NCBI GenBank assembly: GCA_964400285.1
Contig: CAYNTK010000001.1
Coordinates: 124,001 to 188,000, forward strand
Direction: 5' to 3'
Length of the DNA: 64,000 bases
Origin: FEN-1279 sp964400285
Lineage (GTDB): Bacteria; Bacteroidota; Ignavibacteria; Tepidaquicellales; Tepidaquicellaceae
A program made the position numbers and the translations under genes. Positions 28,503 through 37,275 of the stretch are shown in pieces. Under the pieces are notes generated by a model. That model made no database searches. It was not told the DNA's origin and saw nothing but the letters and a program-made list of their open reading frames with translations. The first letter of the stretch is position 1. The number at the start of each line of letters is the position of its first letter.

Positions 28503-29288
28503 ATGAAAGTTATAATTTTATGTGGAGGTCAAGGGACTCGTTTAAGAGAAGAAACCGAATACAAGCCTAAACCAATGGTAGAGATTGGTGGGAAACCGAT
28601 ATTATGGCATATTATGAAGATGTATTCGCATTATGGTTATAAAGAATTTGTATTAGCATTAGGTTATAAGGGAGATGTAATAAGAGATTATTTTATTAAT
28701 TATAAGTTTTATAATAACGATTTTACAATTAAATTAGGTAATGAAGGTAACGTGATTTTTCATACAAATAACGAAGAAAAAGAATGGAAAGTTACCCTTG
28801 TAGAAACAGGGGTTGAATCAATGACGGGTTATCGAACTAAACTTTGCGAAAAATATATTCATGAAGATAATTTTATGTTAACATATGGAGATGCAGTAAG
28901 TAATGTTAATATTAATGAACTTGTTGAATTTCATAGAAAACAAAATACTATTGGTACTTTGACAGGTGTTTTCCCGCCTTCACGTTTTGGTGACCTTAAT
29001 GTTGAAGGAGATTTGGTTGTGAAATTTAAGGAAAAAAAAGTAGATGTTAATACTCAACATCCTATTAACGGAGGTTTTTTTATTTTTAAAAAGGAGTTTT
29101 TTAAATTTCTTGAAAATAATATTAACCTTGTTCTGGAAAATGAACCTATGGATATATTGGTTCAGAAAAAGCAATTATCTATTTTCAAACATAAGGGATT
29201 TTGGCAATGTATGGATACTTATAGAGATTATAATTTATTAAATAATCTTTGGCAAACAAATCCTGAATGGAAGGTATGGGGGAATTAA
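28503..29288 (+). CDS. rfbF: Glucose-1-phosphate cytidylyltransferase
   Basis: The 261 residues begin with the nucleotidyltransferase signature I-I-L-C-G-G-Q-G-T-R-L-R-E-E-T and K-P-K-P-M-V-E-I-G-G-K-P, typical of RfbF. Other RfbF features include N-G-G-F-F-I-F, E-P-M and W-Q-C-M-D-T-Y-R-D near the end. It makes CDP-glucose, the entry to CDP-linked deoxysugars such as those in O-antigens. It is followed 4 bases later by an SDR. The window has no obvious RfbG (CDP-glucose 4,6-dehydratase) unless that SDR fills the role. Confidence 0.93.
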   Translation: MKVIILCGGQGTRLREETEYKPKPMVEIGGKPILWHIMKMYSHYGYKEFVLALGYKGDVIRDYFINYKFYNNDFTIKLGNEGNVIFHTNNEEKEWKVTLVETGVESMTGYRTKLCEKYIHEDNFMLTYGDAVSNVNINELVEFHRKQNTIGTLTGVFPPSRFGDLNVEGDLVVKFKEKKVDVNTQHPINGGFFIFKKEFFKFLENNINLVLENEPMDILVQKKQLSIFKHKGFWQCMDTYRDYNLLNNLWQTNPEWKVWGN

Positions 29289-29292
29289 AAAT

Positions 29293-30291
29293 ATGAAAGT
29301 ATTTGTAACTGGTCATCGAGGATATATAGGTGTTCATCTTGTAAGACTGCTAAAAGAATATGGTCATTTTGTAAAAGGTTGTGATCTGAATTTATTTGAA
29401 GGCTGTGAGTGGGATGAATTTATATATCCTGATATAGAATTGATTAAAGATATTAGAGAAATAAGTTTAGATGATATAACTGGGTATGATTGCATTATGC
29501 ATCTTGCTGCAATTTCTAATGACCCAATGGGTGAGTTTATACCTAATATTACGTACAGTGTTAATAGAGACGGCTCTATATACATTGCACAACTGGCAAA
29601 GAAAGCAGGGATTCCACGTTTTATTTTTTCTTCAAGTTGTTCAATTTATGGTAAAGGACAAAAATTAGATCTTGATGAAAATGCAAATTTAAATCCGATA
29701 TCTGCTTATGCTGAATCTAAAATTGCAACAGAAGATTTTTTAAAAAGTATTTCAGACAAGGACTTTACTACTATTTGTATGAGGAATGCTACTGCTTATG
29801 GATTTTCTCCAATGTTCAGGATTGATTTAGTTGCTAATAACTTGCTCACTTGTGCATTTACGAAAAAAGAAATTAGAATAATGAGTGATGGGACGCCATG
29901 GAGACCTTTAATACATTGTATGGACATTGCAAGGGCTTTTATAAATTTTTTAAGTTTAGATTTGAAATCCAACAATTTTATTAAGGTCAATATTGGTGCA
30001 AATAATGAAAATTATCAAGTAAAGGATGTTGCGGAAAAGGTGAAATTTATTGTTAAAGATTCGAAAATAATTTATACCGGAGAAATAGGTGAAGACCCGA
30101 GAAATTATAGAGTTAATTTTGATTACTTATATACATTACTACCTGAATTTCGTTTGAATTATAATTTAGATACAGGAATCGAAGAACTATATAAATATTT
30201 AGTTGATAAAAAATTTTCATTGGAAGATTTTAATTCTTCAAAATTTGTTAGATTGAGAACATTAAAAAATAGATTAAGTTTACTAATATAA
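29293..30291 (+). CDS. NAD-dependent sugar epimerase/dehydratase (extended SDR)
   Basis: The 332-residue SDR has the N-terminal T-G-H-R-G-Y-I-G NAD motif, S-S-S-C-S-I-Y-G with the Ser, and Y-A-E-S-K as the catalytic Y-x-x-x-K. R-P-L-I-H-C-M-D-I-A-R-A is typical of nucleotide-sugar epimerases. It follows rfbF by 4 bases, so a CDP-sugar substrate is likely. It lacks the usual RfbG signature after the glycine motif, so I leave the reaction open (4,6-dehydration, 4-reduction or epimerisation). Its stop overlaps the MBOAT start as TAATG. Confidence 0.87.
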   Translation: MKVFVTGHRGYIGVHLVRLLKEYGHFVKGCDLNLFEGCEWDEFIYPDIELIKDIREISLDDITGYDCIMHLAAISNDPMGEFIPNITYSVNRDGSIYIAQLAKKAGIPRFIFSSSCSIYGKGQKLDLDENANLNPISAYAESKIATEDFLKSISDKDFTTICMRNATAYGFSPMFRIDLVANNLLTCAFTKKEIRIMSDGTPWRPLIHCMDIARAFINFLSLDLKSNNFIKVNIGANNENYQVKDVAEKVKFIVKDSKIIYTGEIGEDPRNYRVNFDYLYTLLPEFRLNYNLDTGIEELYKYLVDKKFSLEDFNSSKFVRLRTLKNRLSLLI

Positions 30292-31742
30292 TGCAATTTA
30301 ATTCAATTATCTTTCTATTATCTTTAACCATTTTTATTCTATTTTACTTTTTTTTAAAAAATAATAATAGAAAAGCACTATTGTTAATTGGGAATTTACT
30401 TTTTTATCTATCCTTTGGTATTAATGGATTAATTGTATTAATTTCTATTTTATTGATTGTTTATATTTTTGGGATTATTATAGAAAAGACCGAACATAAA
30501 AAACTATCTTTGATATTGGGAATTTTTTTTGTTTTATTATTTCTGATAACTTTTAAATACTTAAACTTTTTAACTTCTTTTTTTTTAAAAACAGATTTAA
30601 TATCACAAGTAATTAAATTATCTATACCAATTGGAATATCTTTTTATTCTTTTTCATCTTTAAGTTATTTGATTGAGGTTTACAGAAAAAGAATTATTTC
30701 TGAGAAAAGATTTTTTGATTTAGCACAATATGTTTCATTTTTCCCTCTCATTGTATCTGGTCCTATAGAAAGACCATATAACCTGATTCCGCAATTTAAG
30801 AAAGAAAAGCATTTTGATTACGAAAATATAAAAGGAGGATTGATCTTAATTACTTTAGGTTACTTTAAAAAGGTTGTATTAGCAGACAGGTTAGCAGAGT
30901 TCTTGAATAAAGTTTATGATAATCCATCAGATTATAAGGGAATAGCATTGATAGTAGCAGCAATTTTATTTTCTATACAAATTTACTGTGACTTTTCAGG
31001 TTATACCGATATAGCAGTCGGTATTGCAAAAATAATGGGTTTTAAGATTTCTGAAAATTTCAATTTACCTTATTATTCAAAAAGCATTAAAGAGTTTTGG
31101 ACACGATGGCATATTACTTTATCAACTTGGCTAAGGGATTATATTTTTTTACCCGTTGCATATTCGGTTACAAGAAAATTAAATAATAAACCGTTTATTG
31201 GTATAAAATCAGAAACTTGGTCATATATTATTGGAATAATTATTACTATGTTTATATGTGGATTATGGCACGGGGCAAATTGGACTTTTATAATTTGGGG
31301 AATGATGTATGCGTTTCTTCTTATTTTTGCATTTCTGACAAAAAAAATCAGAAAAAAAATCTTGATGAGGATAGGAATTGAAAAAAAAGCAATAACTTCT
31401 TATTTAAGAATTCTATTTACTTTTTCTTTAATAACTATATTATGGATTTTTTTCCGTTCAAATAATATTAATGATGCACTCTATATAATATCAAACTTCT
31501 TCAATAACTATAATCTTGTTAATGTTATGAAAATATTTTCTTCGAGATATGAATTTTACGTTACAATTTCGTTTATTTTGATATTGGAATTAATACATTT
31601 AATTCAACGAAAACATCCAATAATTATCTTTTTAAATAAAAAGCCAGTTTGGCAAAGATGGTGTGTTTATTATTTTTTTATTTTAATAATTTTAATCTTT
31701 GGCAGATTTGACTCCGCTTCATTTATTTACGCGAAATTCTAA
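30291..31742 (+). CDS. AlgI-like MBOAT O-acyltransferase
   Basis: The 483-residue polytopic protein carries the AlgI-type core E-F-W-T-R-W-H-I-T-L-S-T-W-L-R-D-Y and the catalytic His327 in C-G-L-W-H-G-A-N-W. Both are hallmarks of MBOATs that pass acyl groups across the membrane to exported polysaccharides such as alginate. It overlaps the preceding SDR and the following SGNH gene (both TAATG), so the two acylation partners are translated together. Acetyl is the most likely group, but the sequence does not show it. Confidence 0.92.
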   Translation: MQFNSIIFLLSLTIFILFYFFLKNNNRKALLLIGNLLFYLSFGINGLIVLISILLIVYIFGIIIEKTEHKKLSLILGIFFVLLFLITFKYLNFLTSFFLKTDLISQVIKLSIPIGISFYSFSSLSYLIEVYRKRIISEKRFFDLAQYVSFFPLIVSGPIERPYNLIPQFKKEKHFDYENIKGGLILITLGYFKKVVLADRLAEFLNKVYDNPSDYKGIALIVAAILFSIQIYCDFSGYTDIAVGIAKIMGFKISENFNLPYYSKSIKEFWTRWHITLSTWLRDYIFLPVAYSVTRKLNNKPFIGIKSETWSYIIGIIITMFICGLWHGANWTFIIWGMMYAFLLIFAFLTKKIRKKILMRIGIEKKAITSYLRILFTFSLITILWIFFRSNNINDALYIISNFFNNYNLVNVMKIFSSRYEFYVTISFILILELIHLIQRKHPIIIFLNKKPVWQRWCVYYFFILIILIFGRFDSASFIYAKF

Positions 31743-32713
31743 TGAAAGAGCAAATTGTGTTAATAAAAAAACTAATTTATATATTTGTTCCAGTAATAAT
31801 AATAATAGTTATTTTTGAGGTATATGCAAGAGGTTTTGAAAATAGTTTTACTTATAAAAGAAATTTATTTGAAAAGAGAATGGATAGCATAGAATTGTTA
31901 ATATTAGGTTCTTCTCATGGTTATATGAGTATTAATCCTGAAATTATCTGTAGAAATTCCTTTAATATGGCGAATTATAGTCAGGATTTGTATTGCGATT
32001 ATATGTTGCAGAATAAATATAAAGCAGAATTAAAAAATTTAAAATGTATTATCCTTACATTATCTTATTTCTCATTATGGTATGATATGAATGATGCTCC
32101 TGAAAAATGGAGAAAATTTTTCTATAAAAGATATTTTGAAATTGAACCCAGAAATCCATTAGTTTTTTCAGATATAATCGATATCAAAAGTTACAGTTTT
32201 GCTTTCTTTTACAAATTAGATAATACTTTATTTAGAATTTTAAATCCAGAATCGTATAAACAGGAAACGAGAATGAATTCTTATGGCTGGTGTTTAGACT
32301 TAACTGATATTAGTGTTGACTCTATAAACGATAATATGGGAAAGGTCGAAGAAAGAGTTAAATTTACGAATAGTATGATAAACGAAAGTAAATTGGAAGA
32401 AAATATGCGATATATTGATGGTTTTGTTAAATTTGCTAATGATAGAAATATAGCAATCGTTTTTATAACTGCTCCAGTTTCATCTTTATATTCCTTACGT
32501 ATAAATAAAAATTATTATAATGAACTTATAAAAAGAATTAATGAATATGTAAATAAAAATCAAAAGGTAATTTATTTAAATTATTTTTATGATAATAGAT
32601 TTTACATGAAAGATTTTTATGATTATGACCATTTAAATAATTTTGGGGCTATTAAATTTAGTACAATATTAAGAGATACAATGATTAATTTAAAAGTATT
32701 TAATATAAATTAA
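31742..32713 (+). CDS. SGNH-like acyl-transfer partner of the MBOAT (AlgJ/DltD-like role)
   Basis: The 323-residue protein has one N-terminal helix (about 10-28) and a periplasmic SGNH-like domain. Ser57 lies in L-G-S-S-H-G, and D294/H297 in D-Y-D-H-L-N-N-F-G give the Asp and His of the triad. Proteins of this layout are coded beside MBOATs and finish transfer of the acyl group onto the glycan, as AlgJ/AlgX do for alginate. The TAATG overlaps on both sides support this pairing. Overall similarity to AlgJ or DltD is weak, so I name the role rather than the gene. Confidence 0.8.
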   Translation: MKEQIVLIKKLIYIFVPVIIIIVIFEVYARGFENSFTYKRNLFEKRMDSIELLILGSSHGYMSINPEIICRNSFNMANYSQDLYCDYMLQNKYKAELKNLKCIILTLSYFSLWYDMNDAPEKWRKFFYKRYFEIEPRNPLVFSDIIDIKSYSFAFFYKLDNTLFRILNPESYKQETRMNSYGWCLDLTDISVDSINDNMGKVEERVKFTNSMINESKLEENMRYIDGFVKFANDRNIAIVFITAPVSSLYSLRINKNYYNELIKRINEYVNKNQKVIYLNYFYDNRFYMKDFYDYDHLNNFGAIKFSTILRDTMINLKVFNIN

Positions 32714-33273
32714 TGGAAATTACAAAATTTAATTTAGAAGATGTTTATTTAATAAATTTGAAACCGATTATGGACGAGAGAGGTTTTTTTATGCGAGTAT
32801 ATGATGATGAATTAATGGGAAAAAATAATATAAATAAAAAATGGGTACAGGAAAATCATTCGCTTTCAAAACTGAAAGGCACAATTAGAGGTTTACATCT
32901 TCAACTGCAACCATATTGCGAATCAAAACTAATTAGATGTATTCGAGGTTCAATATTAGATGTTTTTGTTGACTTAAGATTAAATTCGAAAACATTTGGA
33001 AAGTGGGATTCAGTTGTTCTTTCAGAAGAAAACAAAAAAATGATTTTAGTTCCGAGAGGTTTTGCTCATGGGTTTTGCACTTTAAGTGACAATACAGAAG
33101 TTTTATATAAGGTTGATAATATTTACAAACCGGAATATGAAGTTGGAATAATTTGGAATGATTTTGATTTAAATATAAATTGGAATTTTGAAAATCCAAA
33201 ATTATCTGAAAAAGATAAGAATAATATTTCATTGAAAGAATTTATTACGAAATACAAAGGAATTGAAGTATGA
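32713..33273 (+). CDS. rfbC: dTDP-4-dehydrorhamnose 3,5-epimerase family protein
   Basis: The 186-residue cupin enzyme has D-E-R-G-F-F-M-R, the catalytic His in T-I-R-G-L-H-L-Q, the Asp in V-F-V-D-L-R and P-R-G-F-A-H-G-F-C-T-L. Family members epimerise 4-keto-6-deoxy sugars at C3 and/or C5. No rmlA, rmlB or rmlD is present here, while rfbF lies upstream, so a CDP- rather than dTDP-linked substrate is likely. Its stop overlaps the DegT start as ATGA. Confidence 0.9.
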   Translation: MEITKFNLEDVYLINLKPIMDERGFFMRVYDDELMGKNNINKKWVQENHSLSKLKGTIRGLHLQLQPYCESKLIRCIRGSILDVFVDLRLNSKTFGKWDSVVLSEENKKMILVPRGFAHGFCTLSDNTEVLYKVDNIYKPEYEVGIIWNDFDLNINWNFENPKLSEKDKNNISLKEFITKYKGIEV

Positions 33274-34409
33274 ATATAAGATTATTTAAGCCTTGTCTTG
33301 GTGAAGAAGAATTGAAAAATATAAAGGATGCCTTCGATAGAGCTTGGATAGGATTAGGTCCAAAGGTATCCGAGTTCGAAATTGAATGGAGTAAATATAT
33401 CGGTTGTAAATCTTCTATTGCCTTAAATTCAGCAACTGCTGCATTGCACCTTGCAATAGCTTCTTTTAAATTTCCTTTAGGTAAAAAAGTTTTGGTTCCT
33501 GCTATTACTTTTGCTTCAACAGCTTTCGCACCTATATATAATCAACTCGAACCAGTTTTTGTTGATGTTGATGAAAACACTGTTTCAATTTCAATTGATG
33601 ATTTGCAAAGAAAATATACAAAAGACTGCGTAGCAATAATGCCTGTGCATTTCGGTGGTCATCCAGCTCAAATGGAATTAATAAAAGAATTTGCACAAAT
33701 TAATGAACTTAAAATTGTTGAAGATTGTGCACACACTGCAGGTAGTTCTTATAAAGGGATCAAGCTTGGGCTTTGGGGTGATATAGGTTGTTTCAGTTTT
33801 GAGGAAAAAAAAGCAATGACTACAGGAGATGGAGGGATGATGTGCTCAAACGATGAAGAATTAATTGCCCCGATGAAAGCATGCAGATGGGTTGGAATTG
33901 ATAAAGATACATGGAAGAGAGTTGATGGATATACCGATAAGAAAGGAAATGATGCGAAACACTGGTATTATGAAATATCTACACTTGGTTATAAATATAA
34001 TATGAATGATTTATCCGCTTCAATTGGGTTAGCACAATTAAAAAAATTAGATTGGATGAATAAACAAAGAAGTAAGCATATTAAAAGATATCTTGAAGGA
34101 ATAAAAGATTTAAATCATATCAAACCATTATTGCCTTTTAAGCCTAATGAAAACAGTTATTGGCTTTTTGGTGTTCGATGTGAGAGGAGAGATGAATTAA
34201 TAATTCACTTAAAATCTAAAGGTATAGCTACAGGTGTTCATTATGTTCCTTTATTATTATTTCCTTATTTTAAAAAATGGGATAATGGATGTTATAATGC
34301 TAAAAAGATTTGGAATTTTTTTGTTACGTTACCTCTTTTTGCTGAATTAACCGAAAATGAAATTGATTATATTGTTGAAGCATTAATTGATTTTGATAAG
34401 AATTATTAA
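33270..34409 (+). CDS. DegT/DnrJ/EryC1 sugar aminotransferase
   Basis: The 379 residues form a PLP fold-type I enzyme. Lys181 in S-F-E-E-K-K-A-M-T-T-G-D-G-G should bind PLP, with V-E-D-C-A-H upstream carrying the Asp that holds the pyridine nitrogen. The lysine separates it from the RfbH/E1 dehydrases, which have His there, so it should transaminate a keto sugar to an amino sugar. It lies next to the 3,5-epimerase (4-base overlap), so both probably act in one nucleotide-sugar route that starts at rfbF. Confidence 0.92.
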   Translation: MNIRLFKPCLGEEELKNIKDAFDRAWIGLGPKVSEFEIEWSKYIGCKSSIALNSATAALHLAIASFKFPLGKKVLVPAITFASTAFAPIYNQLEPVFVDVDENTVSISIDDLQRKYTKDCVAIMPVHFGGHPAQMELIKEFAQINELKIVEDCAHTAGSSYKGIKLGLWGDIGCFSFEEKKAMTTGDGGMMCSNDEELIAPMKACRWVGIDKDTWKRVDGYTDKKGNDAKHWYYEISTLGYKYNMNDLSASIGLAQLKKLDWMNKQRSKHIKRYLEGIKDLNHIKPLLPFKPNENSYWLFGVRCERRDELIIHLKSKGIATGVHYVPLLLFPYFKKWDNGCYNAKKIWNFFVTLPLFAELTENEIDYIVEALIDFDKNY

Positions 34410-35209
34410 TGTTAATTAGAGATGCAAATATATTAAAAAGGATAAATAATAAATTTTTTATTTTTCCTAAATTTGTTAGAAGAAGGAAAAAGTCTTTCGA
34501 AGATTTATTAAAATATTTAGGTTTTAGTTTATTTGATTATTTTAATATAGTGGAAGAAATATTAAATGATAAAGAATTTAATGATTCTGTAAATAAAGAA
34601 TTTATTAATGCTGGTCTATCAGCTTCTTATCCATTCGAAAATATTTGCTGGCCTTATTTTATATATTATTTGGTAAGAAAGATAAAACCCGAAATAATAG
34701 TTGAAACAGGAGTCTGGTATGGTGTAAGTTCATCCATAATTTTAAATGCCCTGAATAAAAATAATAAAGGATTTCTTTTCTCAATTGATTTACCTGCATA
34801 TTTTGAGACGGGTGGTTATAGAGATGAAAATCCTTTCTTACCAGTCGAAAAGAGATCATCTTCATTGCCACCTAATAAAAGTCCGGGTTTCATAATACCT
34901 GATAATTTAAAACACAGATGGGAACTAATATTAGGTGATTCAAAAATATTTTTACCAAAATTGTTAGAAAAGCTTAAATTTATTGATATTTTTTTACATG
35001 ATAGTTTACATTCATATGAGAATATGACTTTTGAATTTAATTTAGCGACAAAATATGTTAAAAATGGAGGATTTATTATGTCAGATAATATTAATTGGCA
35101 TAATGCATTTTATGATTTTTGTAATATTAATAAATATAAATATAAAACTTTTTTAGCTTACTATGAGTCCCCAAAATTACAACATAATTTTGGGGTTATA
35201 AATGTTTAA
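34409..35209 (+). CDS. Class I SAM methyltransferase (Methyltransf_24/CmcI-like)
   Basis: The 266-residue protein has an SAM-binding I-V-E-T-G-V-W-Y-G-V-S-S-S near residue 95, an acidic loop S-I-D-L-P, and F-L-H-D-S-L-H-S-Y-E-N followed by G-G-F-I-M-S-D-N, the HDxxH-type signature of CmcI/Methyltransf_24 enzymes, which usually bind a metal. The substrate is probably a nucleotide sugar or the glycan. The stop/start junction with the DegT gene is TAATG. O- or C-methylation cannot be told apart. Confidence 0.82.
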   Translation: MLIRDANILKRINNKFFIFPKFVRRRKKSFEDLLKYLGFSLFDYFNIVEEILNDKEFNDSVNKEFINAGLSASYPFENICWPYFIYYLVRKIKPEIIVETGVWYGVSSSIILNALNKNNKGFLFSIDLPAYFETGGYRDENPFLPVEKRSSSLPPNKSPGFIIPDNLKHRWELILGDSKIFLPKLLEKLKFIDIFLHDSLHSYENMTFEFNLATKYVKNGGFIMSDNINWHNAFYDFCNINKYKYKTFLAYYESPKLQHNFGVINV

Positions 35210-35227
35210 TATATTTTAATTTAGTAT

Positions 35228-36343
35228 ATGTATAAAGATTTAGGACAAGATGAAATAGTATGGTCAAATGAATGGGAGAAATTAACTCCAGAATCTGAAA
35301 TTCAAATGTGGGATTTTTTTGGATTAAGACAATGGATATCTAAATTTATTCCCAGGTATGGAAAGACAATAGAAGCGGGTTGCGGTTTAGGAAGATATGT
35401 ATTTTATTTTTCAAGAATGGGAATTGATATTGATGGGATAGATTTTTCTTTAAGAACTATTGAGTACCTAAATAGATGGAAAATGGAAAATGGGTTTGAC
35501 GTGATTTTCAAGAATGAAAATATTGTAAATTTGGGATATGATGATGATTCATTGAGTGGGTATATATCATTAGGAGTAATAGAGCATTTTATTGAAGGTC
35601 CTGAAAAAGTTCTTAATGAAGCATACAGAGTTCTTCGACCTGGTGGAATTGCAATAATTTCAACTCCATCAATATCTTTTTATATTTTTTATCAAAAATT
35701 GAAAAAATTGATAAAAAATACTGCTAAAACAATATTAATACAAAAAAAATCTGAAGAGCCATTTTTTCAATATTGGTATAGACCTAGGAAATTGAAAAAA
35801 TTTATTGAGAGTACAGGATTTAAAGTTTCAATATATAGAAGTGCTGATTTATTTTATGCTTTTTGCGAATTAGGAAATTATTCTTTAAAGTATATTAATG
35901 AAAATTCTTTTGGATACAGGTTCGCAAATAAAAATGAAACTTCTTTTTTAAGATTTCTTGGAGCACAATCTATAACTATTTCTGTTAAAGTAGCTGATAA
36001 AATGTTTTGTTTTTTGTGTGGCGAGTATTCAGCAAAGGAAACTTCTCTTAGATATTTTGATGTTCCAATTTGTACTACCTGTGCAGATAAAAAAATTTCA
36101 GACTATTACAGAAAAAATAAAATTGCAAAGTATTGCACTTCTTACATTATGAATCCTCCAATTAAATCCATTTGCAAAAGTATTTGTGATTTTTGTCATA
36201 AAGAATATACAACAGATAAAATTTTTGAAGATTATGGGTTTTGTAAAAATGTATGTAATGACTGTTTGAAGATTCCTATTAATAATATCATTCTTACAAA
36301 TGATTATGTTAAACCTATATGGAGAAAAAGAATTAATTCTTAA
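35228..36343 (+). CDS. Methyltransferase with two C-terminal zinc ribbons
   Basis: Residues of about 45-190 are a class I SAM methyltransferase (E-A-G-C-G-L-G-R-Y near 50; S-L-G-V-I-E-H-F; L-R-P-G-G). The C-terminal third is Cys-rich: C261-x-x-C264 with C282-x-x-C285, then C320-x-x-C323 with C343-x-x-C346, plus C303, C316 and C339. Each set resembles a four-Cys zinc ribbon. Sugar methyltransferases with an N-terminal zinc-binding domain exist (TylF/MycE-like and C-methyltransferases), but paired C-terminal ribbons are unusual. They may bind substrate, lipid carrier or partner. Function of the tail is unknown. Confidence 0.8.
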   Translation: MYKDLGQDEIVWSNEWEKLTPESEIQMWDFFGLRQWISKFIPRYGKTIEAGCGLGRYVFYFSRMGIDIDGIDFSLRTIEYLNRWKMENGFDVIFKNENIVNLGYDDDSLSGYISLGVIEHFIEGPEKVLNEAYRVLRPGGIAIISTPSISFYIFYQKLKKLIKNTAKTILIQKKSEEPFFQYWYRPRKLKKFIESTGFKVSIYRSADLFYAFCELGNYSLKYINENSFGYRFANKNETSFLRFLGAQSITISVKVADKMFCFLCGEYSAKETSLRYFDVPICTTCADKKISDYYRKNKIAKYCTSYIMNPPIKSICKSICDFCHKEYTTDKIFEDYGFCKNVCNDCLKIPINNIILTNDYVKPIWRKRINS

Positions 36344-36348
36344 ATTAT

Positions 36349-37275
36349 TTGAATATTCCTAAAGTAATAGTATTAATATTAAGTTATAATGGAAAGCATT
36401 TATTAGATGATTCAATTATTTCTTATTCAAAGAATGATTATCCAAATTTTAGTATTTGTGTGATTGACAATGGTTCAACAGATAATACAAAAGAATATGT
36501 ATCAAAGAATTATCCGAATGTTTATGTTTTACGACTCGAGAATAATCTTGGATATTCAGGTGGATTAAATGTAGGATTAAAATATGCTTTTATTGAAAAA
36601 AAAGCTGATTATGTATTGATAACAAATAATGATGTTAAAGCTGATGACAAAGTAATTAGTGCTTTGGTTGAAATTGGGGAGACAAAAACAGATAGCGGAT
36701 TTATTACTGGGAAGGTATTATACTTTGATAAACCTGATACTTTACAAACTGTTGGAAAAATGGAAGACCCGATACTTTGGAATGGAGGTCATATCGGACA
36801 AAATGAAATTGATAAAGGGCAATATGATAAAGTTACGGAAAGATATTTTGCTGATGATATTTATATGCTAGTAAAAAAAGCATTGTATGAAAAAGTTGGT
36901 GGGTATGATACAACTTTTAAATTTCAGTGTGAAGAATTTGATTGGCAAATAAGAGCAAAAAAAGAAGGTTTTAAAATTTATTTTACCCCTTATGCAAAGA
37001 TTTGGCATAAAGATAGTATGACAATAGGGAAAGTATCAGCGTTTAAAGCTTATTATGATGCAAGAAATCCGTTGATTGTTATATTAAAACATAAGCCAGC
37101 TGAGTTTTTTAGAAATTATTTTTGGTGGCAATTAAAAATGGGTATACTCCATTCTTCATTAGTATATCTTAAGCGGTTTAAATTTGTAATTGTTATTAGG
37201 ATTTGGCAAGGTTTTTTTTCTGCTATCTTATGGGGAATTAAGAACAAAAAATTGACTTTAAAACATATTTTTTAA
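36349..37275 (+). CDS. Family 2 glycosyltransferase
   Basis: The 308-residue GT-A enzyme starts I-L-S-Y-N-G, has N-N-L-G-Y-S-G-G-L-N and the metal-binding segment T-N-N-D-V (in place of D-x-D), then F-A-D-D-I-Y-M-L and E-E-F-D-W-Q near 205, as in rhamnosyl- and related inverting transferases. It adds one residue to the lipid-linked repeat unit on the cytoplasmic face. A C-terminal amphipathic/hydrophobic stretch may hold it at the membrane. The start is TTG, 5 bases after the previous stop. Confidence 0.9.
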   Translation: MNIPKVIVLILSYNGKHLLDDSIISYSKNDYPNFSICVIDNGSTDNTKEYVSKNYPNVYVLRLENNLGYSGGLNVGLKYAFIEKKADYVLITNNDVKADDKVISALVEIGETKTDSGFITGKVLYFDKPDTLQTVGKMEDPILWNGGHIGQNEIDKGQYDKVTERYFADDIYMLVKKALYEKVGGYDTTFKFQCEEFDWQIRAKKEGFKIYFTPYAKIWHKDSMTIGKVSAFKAYYDARNPLIVILKHKPAEFFRNYFWWQLKMGILHSSLVYLKRFKFVIVIRIWQGFFSAILWGIKNKKLTLKHIF

